Assembly: GCF_009909235.1 (NCBI RefSeq)
Contig: NZ_JAAAPO010000005.1
Span: forward strand, 186,001-250,000
DNA length: 64,000 bases
DNA from: Novosphingobium ovatum
GTDB lineage: Bacteria; Pseudomonadota; Alphaproteobacteria; Sphingomonadales; Sphingomonadaceae
Direction: 5' to 3'
In this document: positions 37,161 to 46,058 of the stretch, in pieces
Position numbering within the stretch: the stretch's first letter is position 1
Layout of the letters: each line of letters opens with the position of its first letter
Made by a program: the position numbers and the translations under genes
Notes under the pieces: model-generated
What the model was told of the DNA's origin: nothing
The model's input: only the letters and a program-made list of their open reading frames with translations
Databases searched by the model: none

Positions 37161-37216
37161 AGGGGGAAGGAGCCTCCGGCGGGCAAAGGGCGGGGGCCCT
37201 TTGCAATCCCGGAAAT
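37161..37216 (+). repeat. Left arm of inverted repeat around the HEPN gene
   Basis: This arm reads as the reverse complement of the segment at 38540-38612. The shared core includes GCCTCCGGCGGGCAAAGGGC and the internal palindrome with CAAAGGGC/GCCCTTTG arms. It sits directly behind the thiC terminator. Hairpin repeats of this kind are often dispersed in sphingomonad genomes, so it may be a REP-like element rather than a transposon end. Confidence 0.8.
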
Positions 37217-37605
37217 GATCGCGGTATCAATTCGCTGGATTCATACACCGCCGCAACGGGCGACAAGGGCTGGGAATGGGACATTCCGGTCTTTCAAGCG
37301 AAGCTTCTTCAACGTCAGCTTTAGCCGGAATGGGGCATTACCAGCCAAGTTGGATCGCGGCCATGGTCGACTGATCAGGCCACGTCCTGCTCACCGACAA
37401 CGACACTTATCAATGGCACTTCTTCCTGGACTTGTAACGCATTTGTGCCGGTCACCTATTCCGCTATGCCACCTTCACTTCAAATGAGAAGGGGGCCGGT
37501 GCTGCTCTGATATGAATGCCGCCTACGAGCATTGTAGAATGCCGTTACTCTACTGGAAGATGGCGGCTTCTACCTGGCGCCCAGTTCGCGACTCGCCGCG
37601 CGGCA

Positions 37606-38280
37606 TCATGGCGATGCCAGCTTACGATCCAGAGCCTCGGCGACCTTGATGATGGGAGCAGCCAGCGTCATCATCTGCTGAGCCGTCATCACTACGCGAT
37701 CTCCTGACCTGAACGAAATGTGCTTGAAACTTTGCGCGGCGTAATTGTCCACATGACCTGCCCGATGTGCGATAACGTTGCGCAATATATATACGTCATT
37801 GAGGTACTCGAGGCCATTTGTCAGTGACTTGATCTTGAATGGCACTTCCTCAGCCATTCTAACTATACGCGCGCTTAAACCGCGAACCTTCATGACATCT
37901 CCATAGACCTTGTCCCCCGCTGCCGTTCGTTTGCCGACAGCCGGATCGTAAAATTTGGGTCGTGCCGCGAGATAGGCATCCACAAAATTGTTCAGATAAA
38001 GTTCGAAAGCGGCGGAGAGGATGATCAACCTGTTCGTGATCACTGCATCTTTGTACCTTGGGACGCGTTCAAGATACTGGTCTTTAGTGAGATTATCGAG
38101 CCTGCCCTGCACTTCGGGCGCATAGACCATCTCGTTCAGTAGCGCAGAGCTTGCGATCTGGGCGTAGCGGCTCCGCACCACGCTCTCCGCGATTGAGATT
38201 GAGAGCAATTCCGCCCACATCGAGTGGCAGGAATTACCCCAGACCACCTTCAAATCGCGCAAATACTCGGAATCCGCCAT
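37606..38280 (-). CDS. HEPN-domain protein (putative RNase of the RiboL-PSP/MAE_28990 type)
   Basis: 224 residues from the ATG at 38280 (GGGA seven bases upstream); a TTG start 15 codons further is possible. It is all-helical by appearance, and the HEPN signature RNxxxH is present as RNVIAH (R167, N168, H172). HEPN proteins with this motif are commonly RNA-cleaving toxins or defence effectors. G+C and codon use are visibly lower than in flanking genes, and it lies between inverted repeats, suggesting acquisition by transfer. No MNT-type antitoxin or other partner is next to it, so the control is unknown. Confidence 0.75.
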   Translation of the reverse strand: MADSEYLRDLKVVWGNSCHSMWAELLSISIAESVVRSRYAQIASSALLNEMVYAPEVQGRLDNLTKDQYLERVPRYKDAVITNRLIILSAAFELYLNNFVDAYLAARPKFYDPAVGKRTAAGDKVYGDVMKVRGLSARIVRMAEEVPFKIKSLTNGLEYLNDVYILRNVIAHRAGHVDNYAAQSFKHISFRSGDRVVMTAQQMMTLAAPIIKVAEALDRKLASP

Positions 38281-38639
38281 CAAATGTTCCCATGAAAAAT
38301 GCGCCGACGCTAAGCCGACTACCAACGACGTAAAGCGGTGATGCGACTACCCAGAAACATAGTCAACATCGGCGCCTCGCCGAAGGCTAGGTGGCATTAC
38401 ACCAGAGAAGCTTTAGCTAATTAGAGATTTTGGCCGGCCAGACGGCCTCCTTGGACTAGCGCAATCGACCGCTTTAGGTGGGGCCAGACCTTTACCGGTA
38501 CGGATGAGAACGGCGCATTCTGGTCGGAAGCCACCACCCATTCCCGGGATCGCAAAGGGCCCCCGCCCTTTGCCCGCCGGAGGCATCTTCTCTGCAAATC
38601 CCCCTTCCCTAACCGGCGAAAATCGCTCACCCAGCGAGT
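38281..38639. other. Gap with the right inverted repeat arm
   Basis: About 360 bases. The part at 38330-38530 is of lower G+C and includes the upstream region of the HEPN gene; 38540-38612 is the repeat arm. No gene recognised. Confidence 0.5.
38540..38612 (-). repeat. Right arm of inverted repeat around the HEPN gene
   Basis: The inverted copy of 37161-37216. It is nearly identical over about 41 bases (38543-38583), then continues with a small insertion (TCTGCAAAT) before matching again at CCCCCTTCC. The distance between arms is about 1.3 kb. Confidence 0.8.
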
Positions 38640-39068
38640 ATGACCACCGCCAGCACGCCCAACGCCGCCGCCGATTTGGCGATCCGTATGCAACGCGCCG
38701 CGTTTAACCGGGCGCTGGCGCAGGGGGATCTGAACGCCATTACCGCCATTCTGCACCCCAATGTCACGCTGATCACCGGCAGCGACAGCGCTTTGCTGAA
38801 CGGGCGCAAGGCGCAGTTGCAGGCGTGGAAGCGTGAATTTGGCGCAGCCCCCGCACAGCGCACCAACTATGTCCGCACGCCGGACGCGATTCATGTCAGC
38901 CCGGTCGAACCCATCGCGATGGAGACGGGCGCATGGCAGGGCGCAAACGCCACGACCGGCGCGGTACAGGCCTCGGGGCGCTATGCGGCGAAATGGCGCA
39001 ATCTGGTGCCGCTGGGGCCAGCGCCGCAATGGGTGCTGATGGCCGAGATTTTCGTCACGCTGGCCTGA
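38640..39068 (+). CDS. NTF2-like (SnoaL/DUF4440-type) protein
   Basis: 142 residues. The pattern of an N-terminal helix followed by FNRALAQGDLNAITAILHPNV and later RYAAKWRNLVP strands matches the NTF2-like cone fold, as in DUF4440 and SnoaL proteins. Members act as small-molecule isomerases, hydratases or binding proteins; nothing visible specifies the substrate. There is no signal peptide. It lies just outside the inverted-repeat patch with normal G+C and converges with the globin-like gene. Confidence 0.7.
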   Translation: MTTASTPNAAADLAIRMQRAAFNRALAQGDLNAITAILHPNVTLITGSDSALLNGRKAQLQAWKREFGAAPAQRTNYVRTPDAIHVSPVEPIAMETGAWQGANATTGAVQASGRYAAKWRNLVPLGPAPQWVLMAEIFVTLA

Positions 39069-39085
39069 CGCCCAACGCCAACGCC

Positions 39086-39514
39086 CTAATGCGCGCGGGC
39101 GATCAAGGTGAACAAGCGGTCCACCTCACCCTGCCACGCGGCGTGATGCGCGGGGGTCCAGCCATCGCCCGCCGCCGCCGCCAGCACCGCCACCAACAGG
39201 TCCAGCGCCCCGCGATAACGCTCCAGCGCGATGTCGCTGTGGTCGCGATGGGTGATGACCTGGGTGCGGGTCATCATCGGCACCCATTCCGCACCCTCGG
39301 CCTGCGCCAACAGCATGGACAGCATTTCGTTGACCATCAGCCCTTGCGAGCTGGTCTTGTTATAGAAATTGCCTTCCTCATCGGGATAGGTGGCGAAAAA
39401 GCGGGTAAAATACAGCGGCACGATATCCACATCGGCCAGCGCAATCACCTCCAGCGAGTCCAGCATGGCGGCATGGGCGTCCGGGCGGGCGGCGGTGATT
39501 GATTCATGCAACAT
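39086..39514 (-). CDS. Globin-like protein
   Basis: 142 residues, about the size of a single-domain globin. The segment VPLYFTRFFATYPDEEGNF resembles the B-C-D helix region of bacterial globins, and His89 in VITHRDHSDI lies where the proximal haem ligand is expected. The tail GDGWTPAHHAAWQGEVDRLF fits the H helix. It may bind haem and handle oxygen or nitric oxide, or be a haem-free sensor globin. It is divergent from the HTH gene at 39619, with 104 bases between the two starts. Confidence 0.6.
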   Translation of the reverse strand: MLHESITAARPDAHAAMLDSLEVIALADVDIVPLYFTRFFATYPDEEGNFYNKTSSQGLMVNEMLSMLLAQAEGAEWVPMMTRTQVITHRDHSDIALERYRGALDLLVAVLAAAAGDGWTPAHHAAWQGEVDRLFTLIARAH

Positions 39515-39618
39515 GCATCAAATCTAACCCGCCGCCCCGCGCCCCGCCTTGCGGCAGATCAAGCCGCCGCCCGGCCCAATCTGTCCTACATCCGCCACGA
39601 TGCGATAGACCACCCCAC

Positions 39619-40059
39619 ATGGACCATACCGCCGCCCCGCGCCGCCGCCGCCGCGTGCCAACCTTCACCCCTGTGCCCACCCGCGCGCGGGCCGATGGCT
39701 GGACGCCCGCGCGTCAGGCCGGTTTTATCGCCGCGCTGCATATCACCGGCCGGGTGGACAAAGCGGCGGCGGCGGTGGGCCTGTCGCGCCAATCGGCCTA
39801 TCGCCTGCGCGAACGCGCGGACGCCGACAGCTTTGCCGCGGCGTGGGACGCGATCCTGTATAACCACGGCCAGCCCCTGCCGCGAAAGGTGACACAGACA
39901 GAATTGTTTCAACGTGTTCAGAACGGCGTGTTACGGCCGGTGGTCCATGCCGGACGGCATTGCCTAACCCTTTGTTTACAGGACAATAAAGCGCTGATGA
40001 TGCTGATCCGCCACTTTGCCCGTGCGGGCGCTGGCGCCCCCGACGAACGGCTTGGTTGA
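39619..40059 (+). CDS. Small helix-turn-helix protein
   Basis: 146 residues from the ATG at 39619. A basic N-terminus (APRRRRRVP) precedes a helix-turn-helix-like segment, GRVDKAAAAVGLSRQSAYRLR, in which AAAAVGLSRQSAYRL is the recognition unit. It resembles phage terminase small-subunit/homeodomain-type HTH regions and may be a DNA-binding regulator; its target could be the divergent globin-like gene. The C-terminal half is unrecognised. Confidence 0.65.
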   Translation: MDHTAAPRRRRRVPTFTPVPTRARADGWTPARQAGFIAALHITGRVDKAAAAVGLSRQSAYRLRERADADSFAAAWDAILYNHGQPLPRKVTQTELFQRVQNGVLRPVVHAGRHCLTLCLQDNKALMMLIRHFARAGAGAPDERLG

Positions 40060-40217
40060 AGGCGGCTAAATCATGCTTTTCCATCAACCAAACACCCCTT
40101 GTTCAGCCTCTTGCAAACCGGCCTTGGGCATGGATGGCTTGCGACTTGCCTGTGGGATATGGGCATGTCAGACACATGTTCAGTCGAAGCCACGGCCCAA
40201 AAGGGGGACCTGAAAAC

Positions 40218-41063
40218 ATGCGCTTGAAGTCACAGACACTGGCTGCCGCCACAGCGGCGATGATCGCGGGTGTATTGGCCGCCGTGGCCATGCCCGCCGC
40301 CGCGCAGCCCGCGCCGCCCATCATTGGCGGGCCGCCGATCGCGGGTGGATGGTCGCCGGTGGCCGATGCCGCCGCCAATCCGCGCGTGCTGGCCGCCGCC
40401 CGCGCCGCCGCCGGGCAATTGCCGGGGGGCAATGCCGCCGGGGTAAAGGTGGTCTCGGCCCGGCAACAGGTGGTTGCGGGCATGAATTACCAGATGGAAA
40501 TCGTGCTGGCCGATGGCAGCCATTGGGACGTGACCGTCTGGGCAAAGCTGGACGGCGGGCATGAGATGACCAAATCCACCCGCCTGCCCGCGACGAAACC
40601 CGCGCCCACCACCCCGCCTGTGGCTGGTGGCGGCTCCGGGCTGCAATTGGCGGCCAATGGCGTGGTGCTGTCGGGCGGCCGCCCGGTCCGTTTTGGTACG
40701 CCGCAGGCACAGGTGCTCTCGCTGCTGGCCGCGCGCGGCAAGGCCAAGCTGGAGATGAACAGCGAATGCGGCGCGGGGCCGATCGAATTCGCCAGCTGGC
40801 CCGATGGGCTGAACCTGTTGTTTCAGGATGGCAAATTTGGCGGCTGGTCGATCAATGATGGCGGGCAAAAGCTGGCCACGACCAAGGGGTTGCGCATGGG
40901 CGGGCTGGAAACCAGCCTGCGCGCCGCTGGCCCGGTCTCGATCGAGCGCAGCACGCTGGGCCGCGAATTCACCGCTGGCGGTATCAGCGGCATCCTGAGC
41001 GAGGGCAAGCCCCCCGCCAAGATCACCGCGCTGTGGGCGGGCTTAAGCTGCGTTTTCCGCTAA
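40218..41063 (+). CDS. Secreted cystatin-like protein
   Basis: 281 residues from the ATG at 40218, chosen because AAGGGGGA lies just upstream and a signal peptide follows immediately (residues 1-30, ending AAAQ). Residues 42-110 match the cystatin fold: GGWSPVADAAANPRVLAAA then the reactive loop QVVAG at 84-88 inside RQQVVAGMNYQMEIVLADG. Cystatins block papain-type cysteine proteases. A Pro/Thr linker and a second domain of about 130 residues follow, not recognised, with two Cys residues (CGAG and the terminal LSCVFR) that could pair. Confidence 0.75.
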   Translation: MRLKSQTLAAATAAMIAGVLAAVAMPAAAQPAPPIIGGPPIAGGWSPVADAAANPRVLAAARAAAGQLPGGNAAGVKVVSARQQVVAGMNYQMEIVLADGSHWDVTVWAKLDGGHEMTKSTRLPATKPAPTTPPVAGGGSGLQLAANGVVLSGGRPVRFGTPQAQVLSLLAARGKAKLEMNSECGAGPIEFASWPDGLNLLFQDGKFGGWSINDGGQKLATTKGLRMGGLETSLRAAGPVSIERSTLGREFTAGGISGILSEGKPPAKITALWAGLSCVFR

Positions 41064-41072
41064 GGCAAACGG

Positions 41073-41102
41073 GGGCGCGTGGGGCATATCCCCCGCGCCC
41101 TT
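41073..41102. terminator. Hairpin between convergent genes
   Basis: GGGCGCG (41073-41079) pairs with CGCGCCC (41094-41100), extended by GGGG/CCCC inside. The T-tail is only two bases, so termination is likely but not certain. It lies between the cystatin-like gene and rlmE, which converge. Confidence 0.5.
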
Positions 41103-41116
41103 GACCGCAGGCGGGA

Positions 41117-41812
41117 TTACGCCTCGTCCGCCTCGGGGTTGGCGGCCTGACGCAAACCCTTGAAGCCCTGGGCAATCACATACCACTCGCTCGAATCCTT
41201 GCGGCTGGCGGGCGGCTTGGCATGTTTGACCGAGGTGAAGTTCTGCTTCAGGATCGTCAGCAGCCCCGGATCAGTGCCGCCGGCAAACACCTTGGCGACA
41301 AAATCACCGCCCTTGGCCAGATGCTGACAGGCAAAGTCCACCGCCAGTTCCACCAGCCCCATGGTGCGCAAATGGTCGGTCTGCTTATGCCCCACGGTGT
41401 TGGCCGCCATGTCCGATATCACCAGATCGGGCGCCCCGCCCAACGCTTCCATCAGCACATCGGGCGCCGCATCGTCCATAAAGTCCATCTGGAACAGGAT
41501 CGCGCCCTCGATCGGATCGGTGGGCAACAGATCGATGCCCACCACCGCCGCCTGCGGGCTGCGTTGCCGCACGACCTGAGTCCAGCCCCCCGGCGCCACG
41601 CCCAGATCGACCACCCGGCGCGAGCCCTTGACCAGGCCATACTTGTCGTCCAGCTCGATCAGCTTGTATGCCGCGCGACTGCGATAGCCGTCCGCCTTGG
41701 CCTTTTTGACATAGGGGTCGTTCAACTGGCGCTGCAACCAGCGAGTCTGGCTGGCGGTGCGGCCTTTGGCGTTTTTCAACCGTGTGCCCGGATCACGTCC
41801 CGAACGGCTCAT
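41117..41812 (-). CDS. rlmE: 23S rRNA 2'-O-ribose methyltransferase RlmE (FtsJ/RrmJ)
   Basis: 231 residues. The enzyme methylates U2552 of 23S rRNA. The K-D-K-E catalytic residues are visible: Lys in [10 protein letters not shown], Asp in [10 protein letters not shown], Lys in [12 protein letters not shown] and Glu in DSSEWYVIA. The SAM loop is [15 protein letters not shown]. The start overlaps the ppx stop by four bases, so both are made from one transcript. Confidence 0.96.
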   Translation of the reverse strand: MSRSGRDPGTRLKNAKGRTASQTRWLQRQLNDPYVKKAKADGYRSRAAYKLIELDDKYGLVKGSRRVVDLGVAPGGWTQVVRQRSPQAAVVGIDLLPTDPIEGAILFQMDFMDDAAPDVLMEALGGAPDLVISDMAANTVGHKQTDHLRTMGLVELAVDFACQHLAKGGDFVAKVFAGGTDPGLLTILKQNFTSVKHAKPPASRKDSSEWYVIAQGFKGLRQAANPEADEA

Positions 41813-43323
41813 GCAGGCTTACCCCTTTGACTCAAACGGCGGATCAGCGCGCCATCCTGGCTGCCGATCAGGCTGCGCAGGATGCCTTCGCGGATGCCGC
41901 GATCGGCCACGCCCAGACGGCGGGCGGGCCACAGATCCAATATCGATTCCAGAATGGCGCAACCGGCCACCACCAGATCGGCGCGCTCCTTGCCGATGCA
42001 GGGCTGTTCGCGGCGCTGCGCCAGCGTCATGCCCGACAGGCGCTGGCTGATGCCGCGCATCGATTCGGCCGGAACGATCACGCCATCCACCGCGCTGCGG
42101 TCATATTGCGGCAGTTCCAGATGGACGCTGGCCAGCGTGGTGACCGTGCCACTGGTGCCCAACAGGCGCGGTTCGTGAACAGCCCCGCTGGCGGCCTGCA
42201 TCGCGGCCAGCCGCTGGGCAAAACCGGCAAAGCTGTCGGCCACGCGCGCACGCATGTCGGCATAGCGCAGCGCGCGGGCGGTGGCATCCTCCACCTCGGC
42301 CGCGACCGTTTCGGTCAATGACACCACGCCCCACGGCACGCTGACCCAATCCAGAATGCGCGGCGGCGCGTCACCGCGCGCGTGATCTTCCTCGATCAGC
42401 ACCAGTTCGGTCGAGCCGCCGCCAATGTCGAACACCAGCGCCGGCCCATGCCCCGGCTCCAGCAGGATGTGACAGCCCAGCACGGCCAGCCGCGCTTCCT
42501 CACGCGCGGAAATGATGTCCAGCCGGATGCCGGTTTCCTGCGCCACGCGGGCGATGAATTCGGCGCCATTGCTGGCCCGGCGGCACGCCTCGGTCGCGAC
42601 GGAACGGGCCAGATGCACATGGCGGCGGCGCAATTTGTCGGCACAGATGCGCAATGCCCCCAAGGCGCGGTCCATCGCCGCGTCAGACAAGCGCCCGGTC
42701 TGCGCCAAGCCTTCGCCAAGGCGCACAACGCGACTGAACGCGTCGACCACCACAAAGCCGTCATGCGCGGGCCGCGCGATCAACAGGCGGCAATTGTTGG
42801 TGCCCAGATCGATCGCGGCATAGGACTGACGCGGATGCGACAGCGGCGCGGGATCCTGACGCAGTTCGGGCACCAGCACGCGCGGCGGAACCGGCCGCGC
42901 GGGCGGCGGCGTGGGTTTGGCTGACGCGGCAACATCGGCGTTGCGTGGCGATCCGTTGCGCGCGCGTCCACCGCGCCCGCGCCCCTTGCGAGGGCGCGAA
43001 CGCTCTGCGCCCGCCGCATTGCCGCCAACAGGTTCCCCCTTGGACGTGGCAACGCCAGCGTCTGCCTCCATACCCGACCGGGCAGCCGCGACCACCCCGC
43101 CATCGCTGCTCCTGCCATCGCCCTTGCCCCCCTTGTGGGTGGCATTCGCGCGGCTGATCGGGCGCGACGGCGATGCTGCGGCACCGTCCGGTCGACCGCC
43201 GGCCAGCGGGGTGTCCACAGTGACGCTGTTGGCCGGGCGCCGCACCTTGCGAGAACGCCGTCTGGACCGTTTGCCCCTGCCCCGTTCGTCACGGGCTGCT
43301 GCCGGCGGAGTGTGATCCGCCAT
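41809..43323 (-). CDS. ppx: Ppx/GppA exopolyphosphatase family protein with basic N-terminal extension
   Basis: 504 residues. The ASKHA-type core begins at about residue 168 with [15 protein letters not shown] and continues with [14 protein letters not shown], the phosphate-binding motifs of exopolyphosphatase/pppGpp phosphohydrolase. It should hydrolyse polyphosphate or pppGpp. Before the core there are about 165 residues rich in Arg, Lys, Gly, Pro and Ala, without clear fold, that most family members lack. Polybasic stretches such as [13 protein letters not shown] could bind RNA or polyphosphate. Coupled to rlmE. Confidence 0.9.
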   Translation of the reverse strand: MADHTPPAAARDERGRGKRSRRRSRKVRRPANSVTVDTPLAGGRPDGAAASPSRPISRANATHKGGKGDGRSSDGGVVAAARSGMEADAGVATSKGEPVGGNAAGAERSRPRKGRGRGGRARNGSPRNADVAASAKPTPPPARPVPPRVLVPELRQDPAPLSHPRQSYAAIDLGTNNCRLLIARPAHDGFVVVDAFSRVVRLGEGLAQTGRLSDAAMDRALGALRICADKLRRRHVHLARSVATEACRRASNGAEFIARVAQETGIRLDIISAREEARLAVLGCHILLEPGHGPALVFDIGGGSTELVLIEEDHARGDAPPRILDWVSVPWGVVSLTETVAAEVEDATARALRYADMRARVADSFAGFAQRLAAMQAASGAVHEPRLLGTSGTVTTLASVHLELPQYDRSAVDGVIVPAESMRGISQRLSGMTLAQRREQPCIGKERADLVVAGCAILESILDLWPARRLGVADRGIREGILRSLIGSQDGALIRRLSQRGKPA

Positions 43324-43512
43324 GTCAAATTACTCAAAAACGATATGTGCCTGCCAAATGCGACAGGATTTCACCGCTCATGCTAGCGCCCCAACCGCCA
43401 TCGGGCAAGCTTGCGTTGTAGCCAGCATTCCGCCAGAGGCGCAAAGGCGTCAAACAGCGCCATCTTTCCGCTTGACGAAGGGGATCGGCCTGCCTAGAGG
43501 GGCGCTCCACGT

Positions 43513-43586
43513 TGCCCCGTCGTCTAACGGCAAGACTACGGATTCTGATTCCGTCTATCGAGGTTCGAATCCTCGCGGGGCATCCA
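43513..43586 (+). tRNA. tRNA-Gln (anticodon CTG)
   Basis: A full cloverleaf: acceptor stem TGCCCCG (43513-43519) with CGGGGCA (43576-43582), anticodon stem ACGGA/TCCGT around the loop TTCTGAT, giving anticodon CTG, a T-arm GAGG-TTCGAAT-CCTC, and an encoded CCA end at 43584-43586. The CUG-reading tRNA complements the CAG codons frequent here. Confidence 0.95.
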
Positions 43587-43650
43587 ATTTCCTGACATCG
43601 GCGGATATTTGGCAAACACCGGGCATTTTCCGGTGGCGTGATCGCGCCTG

Positions 43651-45780
43651 TCAGGCCGCGCGCAACAGCCGCGAGACACTGGCAGCCAAGGCACGCGGCG
43701 ACAGCGCCGATTTAAGCAGGACCTGCTGCGCACAGCCCTCCAGCATCTGCCGTTCGGCCTGTTCCAGCGGCATGCCGGTAATCACCACCACTGGCAGATC
43801 GGCCTTTTCACCCTGACGAATCTGGCGCAACAGGGTCAGCCCGTCGCCCCCCGCCATGCGCAGATCGGTGATCACCAGCGCGATGCCTCCGTCCTGCAAC
43901 ACCGCGCGCGCCGCTTCGCCATCGCGGGTACAAACCACGTCGAAACCAGCCTGACGCAGGCCACGCTCGTACAAGGCGCTGGTGGCGTCATCATCCTCCA
44001 CCAGCAGCACCCGGCCCTGACTCGGCTGCGCATACAGCGCCAGGATCTCGTCCAGATCACCTGTACGCACCGGCTTGACCAGATGATCACTCGCCCCGCG
44101 TTCCATGATCAGGCGGCGGCGATCATCAACGCTGATCACCACCACCGGAATGTCGCGCAACTCGGGCTGCGCGCCCAAGGCGTCGAGCACCCCCAAACCG
44201 TCGACACGCGGCAGGTTGATATCCAGCAGGATCAGATCGGGTATTAATTGCGCGGCGCATTCCAGCCCGGCCTGACCATCCACAGCGATCGCCACATCAT
44301 ATCCCGCGCGCTCCAGCAAGCGATCCAGCAGGTCGCTGCACCCCGGCTCGTCATCGATCACCAAGGCCAGCGGACGCGCGCGGTCGGGCCGGATGCGGGC
44401 AGGGGCAGGCATGGTCACCACATCATCCATCACCTCGCCATCACCCTGCGCCGCAGCATCGCGCGGCACGCGGATGGTGAAAACCGAGCCAAAACCAACC
44501 TCGCTGGTCACCCCCACCGAGCCGCCCATCATCCGGGTAAAGCTGTCGATCAGCGCCAGTCCCAGACCCGTTCCGCCATATCGCCGGGTCGTGCTGGCGT
44601 CGGATTGCGAAAAGGGCTGGAACAGTTTGGCGATGCCTTCCTCGGCAATGCCGATGCCGGTGTCAGACATTTCGAACACCAGATCACTGCCATCTTCGCG
44701 CACCTGCAATTCGATAAAGCCGCCCTTGGTGAACTTGCAGGCGTTGCTGCCCAAATTCAACAGACACTGGCGCAGCTTGGTCGAATCGCCAAACACCATC
44801 CCCAGCGCCTCGTCCATCCGCACGTTCAGCGTATTGCCGTTGCGCTGCGCCAATGGGGCCAACAGCGCCTGCACCTCACCCACCATCTTGCGCAGGTCAT
44901 ACGAGTGCAGGTCCAGTTCCATCCGCCCGGCCTCGATCTTGGACAGGTCCAGCAGCGAATTGATCAGTTCCAGCAGTTGCTGCGATGAACTCCACACCCA
45001 GTTCACGTCCTCAACGCTGCGTACCAGACCAGCGCGGTTGAGATCCTCGCGCAGCACTTCGGCATAGCCGATGATCGCGTTGAGCGGCGTGCGCAATTCG
45101 TGGCTCATATTGGCCAGGAATTCGGATTTGGCCACACTGGCCGCCTGCGCGGCATCGCGCGCTTCGGCCAGTTCGGCCATCGTCACCTTGAGCGAACAGT
45201 TCTGCTCCTCGCTCTGCTGCACCAGGGCATAGGCCTGCGTGAACATCGCGTGGCAGCGGATCGCCATATAGCCGGTCCCCACCAGTTGCAGCGTCAGAAT
45301 GATCGCATGGTACAGAAAACGCAGCCAATTGGTGCCGTCTGGATAGACGTAATAGGGCAGGATCAGGTTGAACGTCAGATGCTGGACCGCGGTGTGCAGA
45401 CAGGCCACCAACAGCGTTTTCCAGCAGAAAAAGATCAGCAACAGCGCCGCCAGCACGAAATACAGCATATGCGCGTCAAGCTGATAGGGCGTATAGGAGG
45501 TGGCGTAGATGAACGTGTCATAATTGTTCATCAGGCACACCGACAGTACCAGCCGGGTGGCCAGCGAGGTGGGCGCCCGCCAACTGAAAACCGTGCCCAC
45601 CACAGCATTGATCAGCGAGACCGACAAGGCCAAGGTCGCGGAATTGCCGGCACCTTGGGCGATCACGACATTGACCACCACCATGACCCACAGCGCTGCG
45701 GCAAAGCTCCGGCTGGCCACCCGGCGCAGCGCGATCAGGCCGGGCACGTCAGTCTCGGTCGAGGGTAGGGAAAATTGCAT
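43651..45780 (-). CDS. Hybrid sensor histidine kinase with two receiver domains
   Basis: 709 residues. About five to six membrane helices span residues 25-190, with conserved His residues (for example in CLHTAVQHLTFN) that hint at metal or haem sensing, although this is not proven. A coiled-coil linker is followed by the HisKA H-box SHELRTPLNAIIGYAE with phospho-His H227, an ATPase domain with DTGIGIAEEG and GTGLGLAL, then two receiver domains; each has its Asp (LLDINLP and ITDLRM) and Lys. No partner regulator gene is adjacent. The output may be through the second receiver or an unlinked Hpt protein. Confidence 0.92.
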   Translation of the reverse strand: MQFSLPSTETDVPGLIALRRVASRSFAAALWVMVVVNVVIAQGAGNSATLALSVSLINAVVGTVFSWRAPTSLATRLVLSVCLMNNYDTFIYATSYTPYQLDAHMLYFVLAALLLIFFCWKTLLVACLHTAVQHLTFNLILPYYVYPDGTNWLRFLYHAIILTLQLVGTGYMAIRCHAMFTQAYALVQQSEEQNCSLKVTMAELAEARDAAQAASVAKSEFLANMSHELRTPLNAIIGYAEVLREDLNRAGLVRSVEDVNWVWSSSQQLLELINSLLDLSKIEAGRMELDLHSYDLRKMVGEVQALLAPLAQRNGNTLNVRMDEALGMVFGDSTKLRQCLLNLGSNACKFTKGGFIELQVREDGSDLVFEMSDTGIGIAEEGIAKLFQPFSQSDASTTRRYGGTGLGLALIDSFTRMMGGSVGVTSEVGFGSVFTIRVPRDAAAQGDGEVMDDVVTMPAPARIRPDRARPLALVIDDEPGCSDLLDRLLERAGYDVAIAVDGQAGLECAAQLIPDLILLDINLPRVDGLGVLDALGAQPELRDIPVVVISVDDRRRLIMERGASDHLVKPVRTGDLDEILALYAQPSQGRVLLVEDDDATSALYERGLRQAGFDVVCTRDGEAARAVLQDGGIALVITDLRMAGGDGLTLLRQIRQGEKADLPVVVITGMPLEQAERQMLEGCAQQVLLKSALSPRALAASVSRLLRAA

Positions 45781-45988
45781 TGCGCCAGTGTCTCTATGCT
45801 TCGTCCGCGCAAAGCCGATCAGTCAGAACAGGTCAGCCCGCAGGTAAGGAACGGCCCCTGTCAGTGACAGGACCGCGCGGGGCTGACATTAACGCGCAAA
45901 CTTCAAGGCTTGGTAGGGTGGCAACCCGCGCGATTACATAGGGCGTGAACCGATTGCATTGGCGCAATTGCACGCCTGCGCCGGACAA

Positions 45989-46014
45989 CAAAAAGGGCGG
46001 GGATAGCCCCGCCC
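45989..46014 (-). terminator. Rho-independent terminator of the cytochrome c gene
   Basis: GGGCGGGG (45995-46002) pairs with CCCCGCCC (46007-46014) around ATAG, with five A residues to the left that give a U-run on the minus strand. It lies 45 bases past the stop of the cytochrome gene. Confidence 0.88.
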
Positions 46015-46058
46015 TGTCTGCCCCTTTCGGGCCGCGCCTGCGCCCACTGGCGCCGCGA

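Larger units (their letters stand above)
37083..37605. other. Gap after thiC entering the repeat-bounded accessory patch
   Basis: About 520 bases holding the thiC terminator, the left inverted repeat arm (37161-37216) and about 390 bases of mixed, less GC-rich sequence without a convincing gene. CATTCCGG at 37282-37289 and CCGGAATG at 37325-37332 form a minor inverted pair. No integrase or transposase fragment was recognised. Confidence 0.5.

Noticed and set aside
37122..37487. Plus-strand frame through the thiC terminator and left repeat arm
   Set aside because: It starts inside the terminator hairpin and reads through the repeat; no ribosome site or known domain.
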